DNA of 64,000 nucleotides from an uncultured bacterium (GTDB lineage: Bacteria; Actinomycetota; Coriobacteriia; Coriobacteriales; Coriobacteriaceae). This document shows, in pieces, positions 63,660-64,000 of the stretch (its first letter is position 1; the number at the start of each line of letters is the position of its first letter). A program made the position numbers and the translations under genes. The DNA lies in contig CAJMKK010000002.1 of the NCBI GenBank assembly GCA_905214105.1, positions 124,001 to 188,000 on the forward strand, written 5' to 3'. Under the pieces are notes generated by a model. That model was not told where the DNA came from. It saw only the letters and a list, made by a program, of their open reading frames with translations, and searched no databases.

Positions 63660-63698
63660 GGCCGCCCACCGTTTCGCATCTAAAAACGGCGGGCGGCC
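63660..63698. terminator. Terminator-like hairpin
   Basis: GGCCGCCCACCGTTT (63660-63674) pairs with AAACGGCGGGCGGCC (63684-63698) with one G-U pair, after the response regulator. Confidence 0.7.
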
Positions 63699-63730
63699 TG
63701 CTTGTATGGGCAGTGCTGTCGGCATAAAGC

Positions 63731-63765
63731 GACGGGGCCGCAGGATCATCTCCTGCGGCCCCGTC
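63731..63765. terminator. Strong bidirectional hairpin
   Basis: A perfect 15-base stem GACGGGGCCGCAGGA with its complement and 5-base loop lies between convergent genes. It could end the minus-strand gene. Confidence 0.75.
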
Positions 63766-63813
63766 TGGTGTGCGCGGATGTGTCCGCCAATCCGCGGCTG
63801 TCGTGGTCTACCG

Positions 63814-64000
63814 CTACGCGATGGTTGCGCTGTAGGAGGCGACGTCCTCGTAGGAATCGGTCAGGTAGGCGTCGATGCCGATGGTCGTGTTGACCAGGTC
63901 GTCAAGGCTGTCAAGCTCGCTGCTCGAGAACGTGAATTCCTCGGTGGCGTTGGTGCCGGGCATCAGGTGAGCCGAGAACCAGGGTTCCTTCATGGTGCCG
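63814..64000 (-). CDS. 3' end of a minus-strand gene, probably exported protein
   Basis: On the minus strand an open frame runs in from the window edge and stops at TAG (63814-63816), giving 62 residues that end DSYEDVASYSATIA. The visible piece (PWFSAHLMPGTNATEEFTFS) is Ser/Thr/Asp-rich without membrane segments or motifs. Codon use fits a real gene of this genome. The start lies outside the window and the family is not recognised. Confidence 0.7.
   Translation of the reverse strand, partial: GTMKEPWFSAHLMPGTNATEEFTFSSSELDSLDDLVNTTIGIDAYLTDSYEDVASYSATIA

Overview
The window looks like a chromosomal segment of a Gram-positive, high-GC, gut-type actinobacterium of the class Coriobacteriia, most plausibly Collinsella or a close relative. 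This is inferred from the GC-rich codon use, a multi-subunit Ech-type [NiFe] hydrogenase, a PTS with a phospho-glycosidase, LuxS, an Nramp-related magnesium-type transporter of the kind described from Eggerthella, and many short intergenic palindromes. No rRNA, tRNA, CRISPR array, prophage or intact insertion sequence was found.

Layout. (1) 1-13068: a surface locus of three small membrane-anchored proteins (the first cut by the window edge) followed by a 3556-residue exported protein with many GLUG-like Gly-Gly-x-x-Gly repeats and no visible cell-wall sorting signal. (2) 13069-13918: terminator, a repeat-rich hairpin and an orphan transposase-type helix-turn-helix protein. (3) 14099-19719: a five-gene Ech hydrogenase operon in which the antiporter-like subunit and the NuoH-like subunit are fused. 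(4) 19720-20506: a gene-free stretch holding three long palindromic elements. (5) 20507-29277: a NarL-type two-component system divergent from an ABC-2 exporter operon, then a LolD/FtsX-type ABC pair. (6) 29486-41324: a DUF362 ferredoxin protein, an alpha/beta hydrolase, a HlyIII protein, a CorC/CNNM protein, a stand-alone protein resembling the N-terminal domain of cyanophycin synthetase, YtxH and PRC-barrel proteins, a polysaccharide deacetylase homologue lacking its metal ligands, and a divalent-cation pair (PRC/MgtE_N/CBS membrane protein plus an Nramp-family transporter with magnesium-type motif changes). (7) 41870-44086: an OatA-like acyltransferase. (8) 44274-53168: ribokinase, nucleoside hydrolase, LacI regulator, a fucose/arabinose isomerase-like protein, split transketolase, an FGGY kinase and luxS, which together suggest nucleoside/pentose salvage into the pentose phosphate pool. 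(9) 53367-59281: BglG antiterminator, EIIBC permease, esterase, a DUF4867-like protein and a GH1 phospho-glycosidase for beta-glucoside use. (10) 59623-63622: a three-gene sensory module (degenerate 7TM kinase-like protein, histidine kinase, LuxR-type regulator). The window ends in the 3' part of a minus-strand gene.

The most unusual features are the intergenic palindromes whose arms differ between copies while staying self-complementary, the HxxEH protein related to the cyanophycin synthetase N domain, the ligand-less deacetylase homologue, the MgtE-derived protein paired with an Nramp-related transporter, the fused Ech membrane subunit and the giant surface-protein operon. All function calls come from reading motifs; no database search was run.
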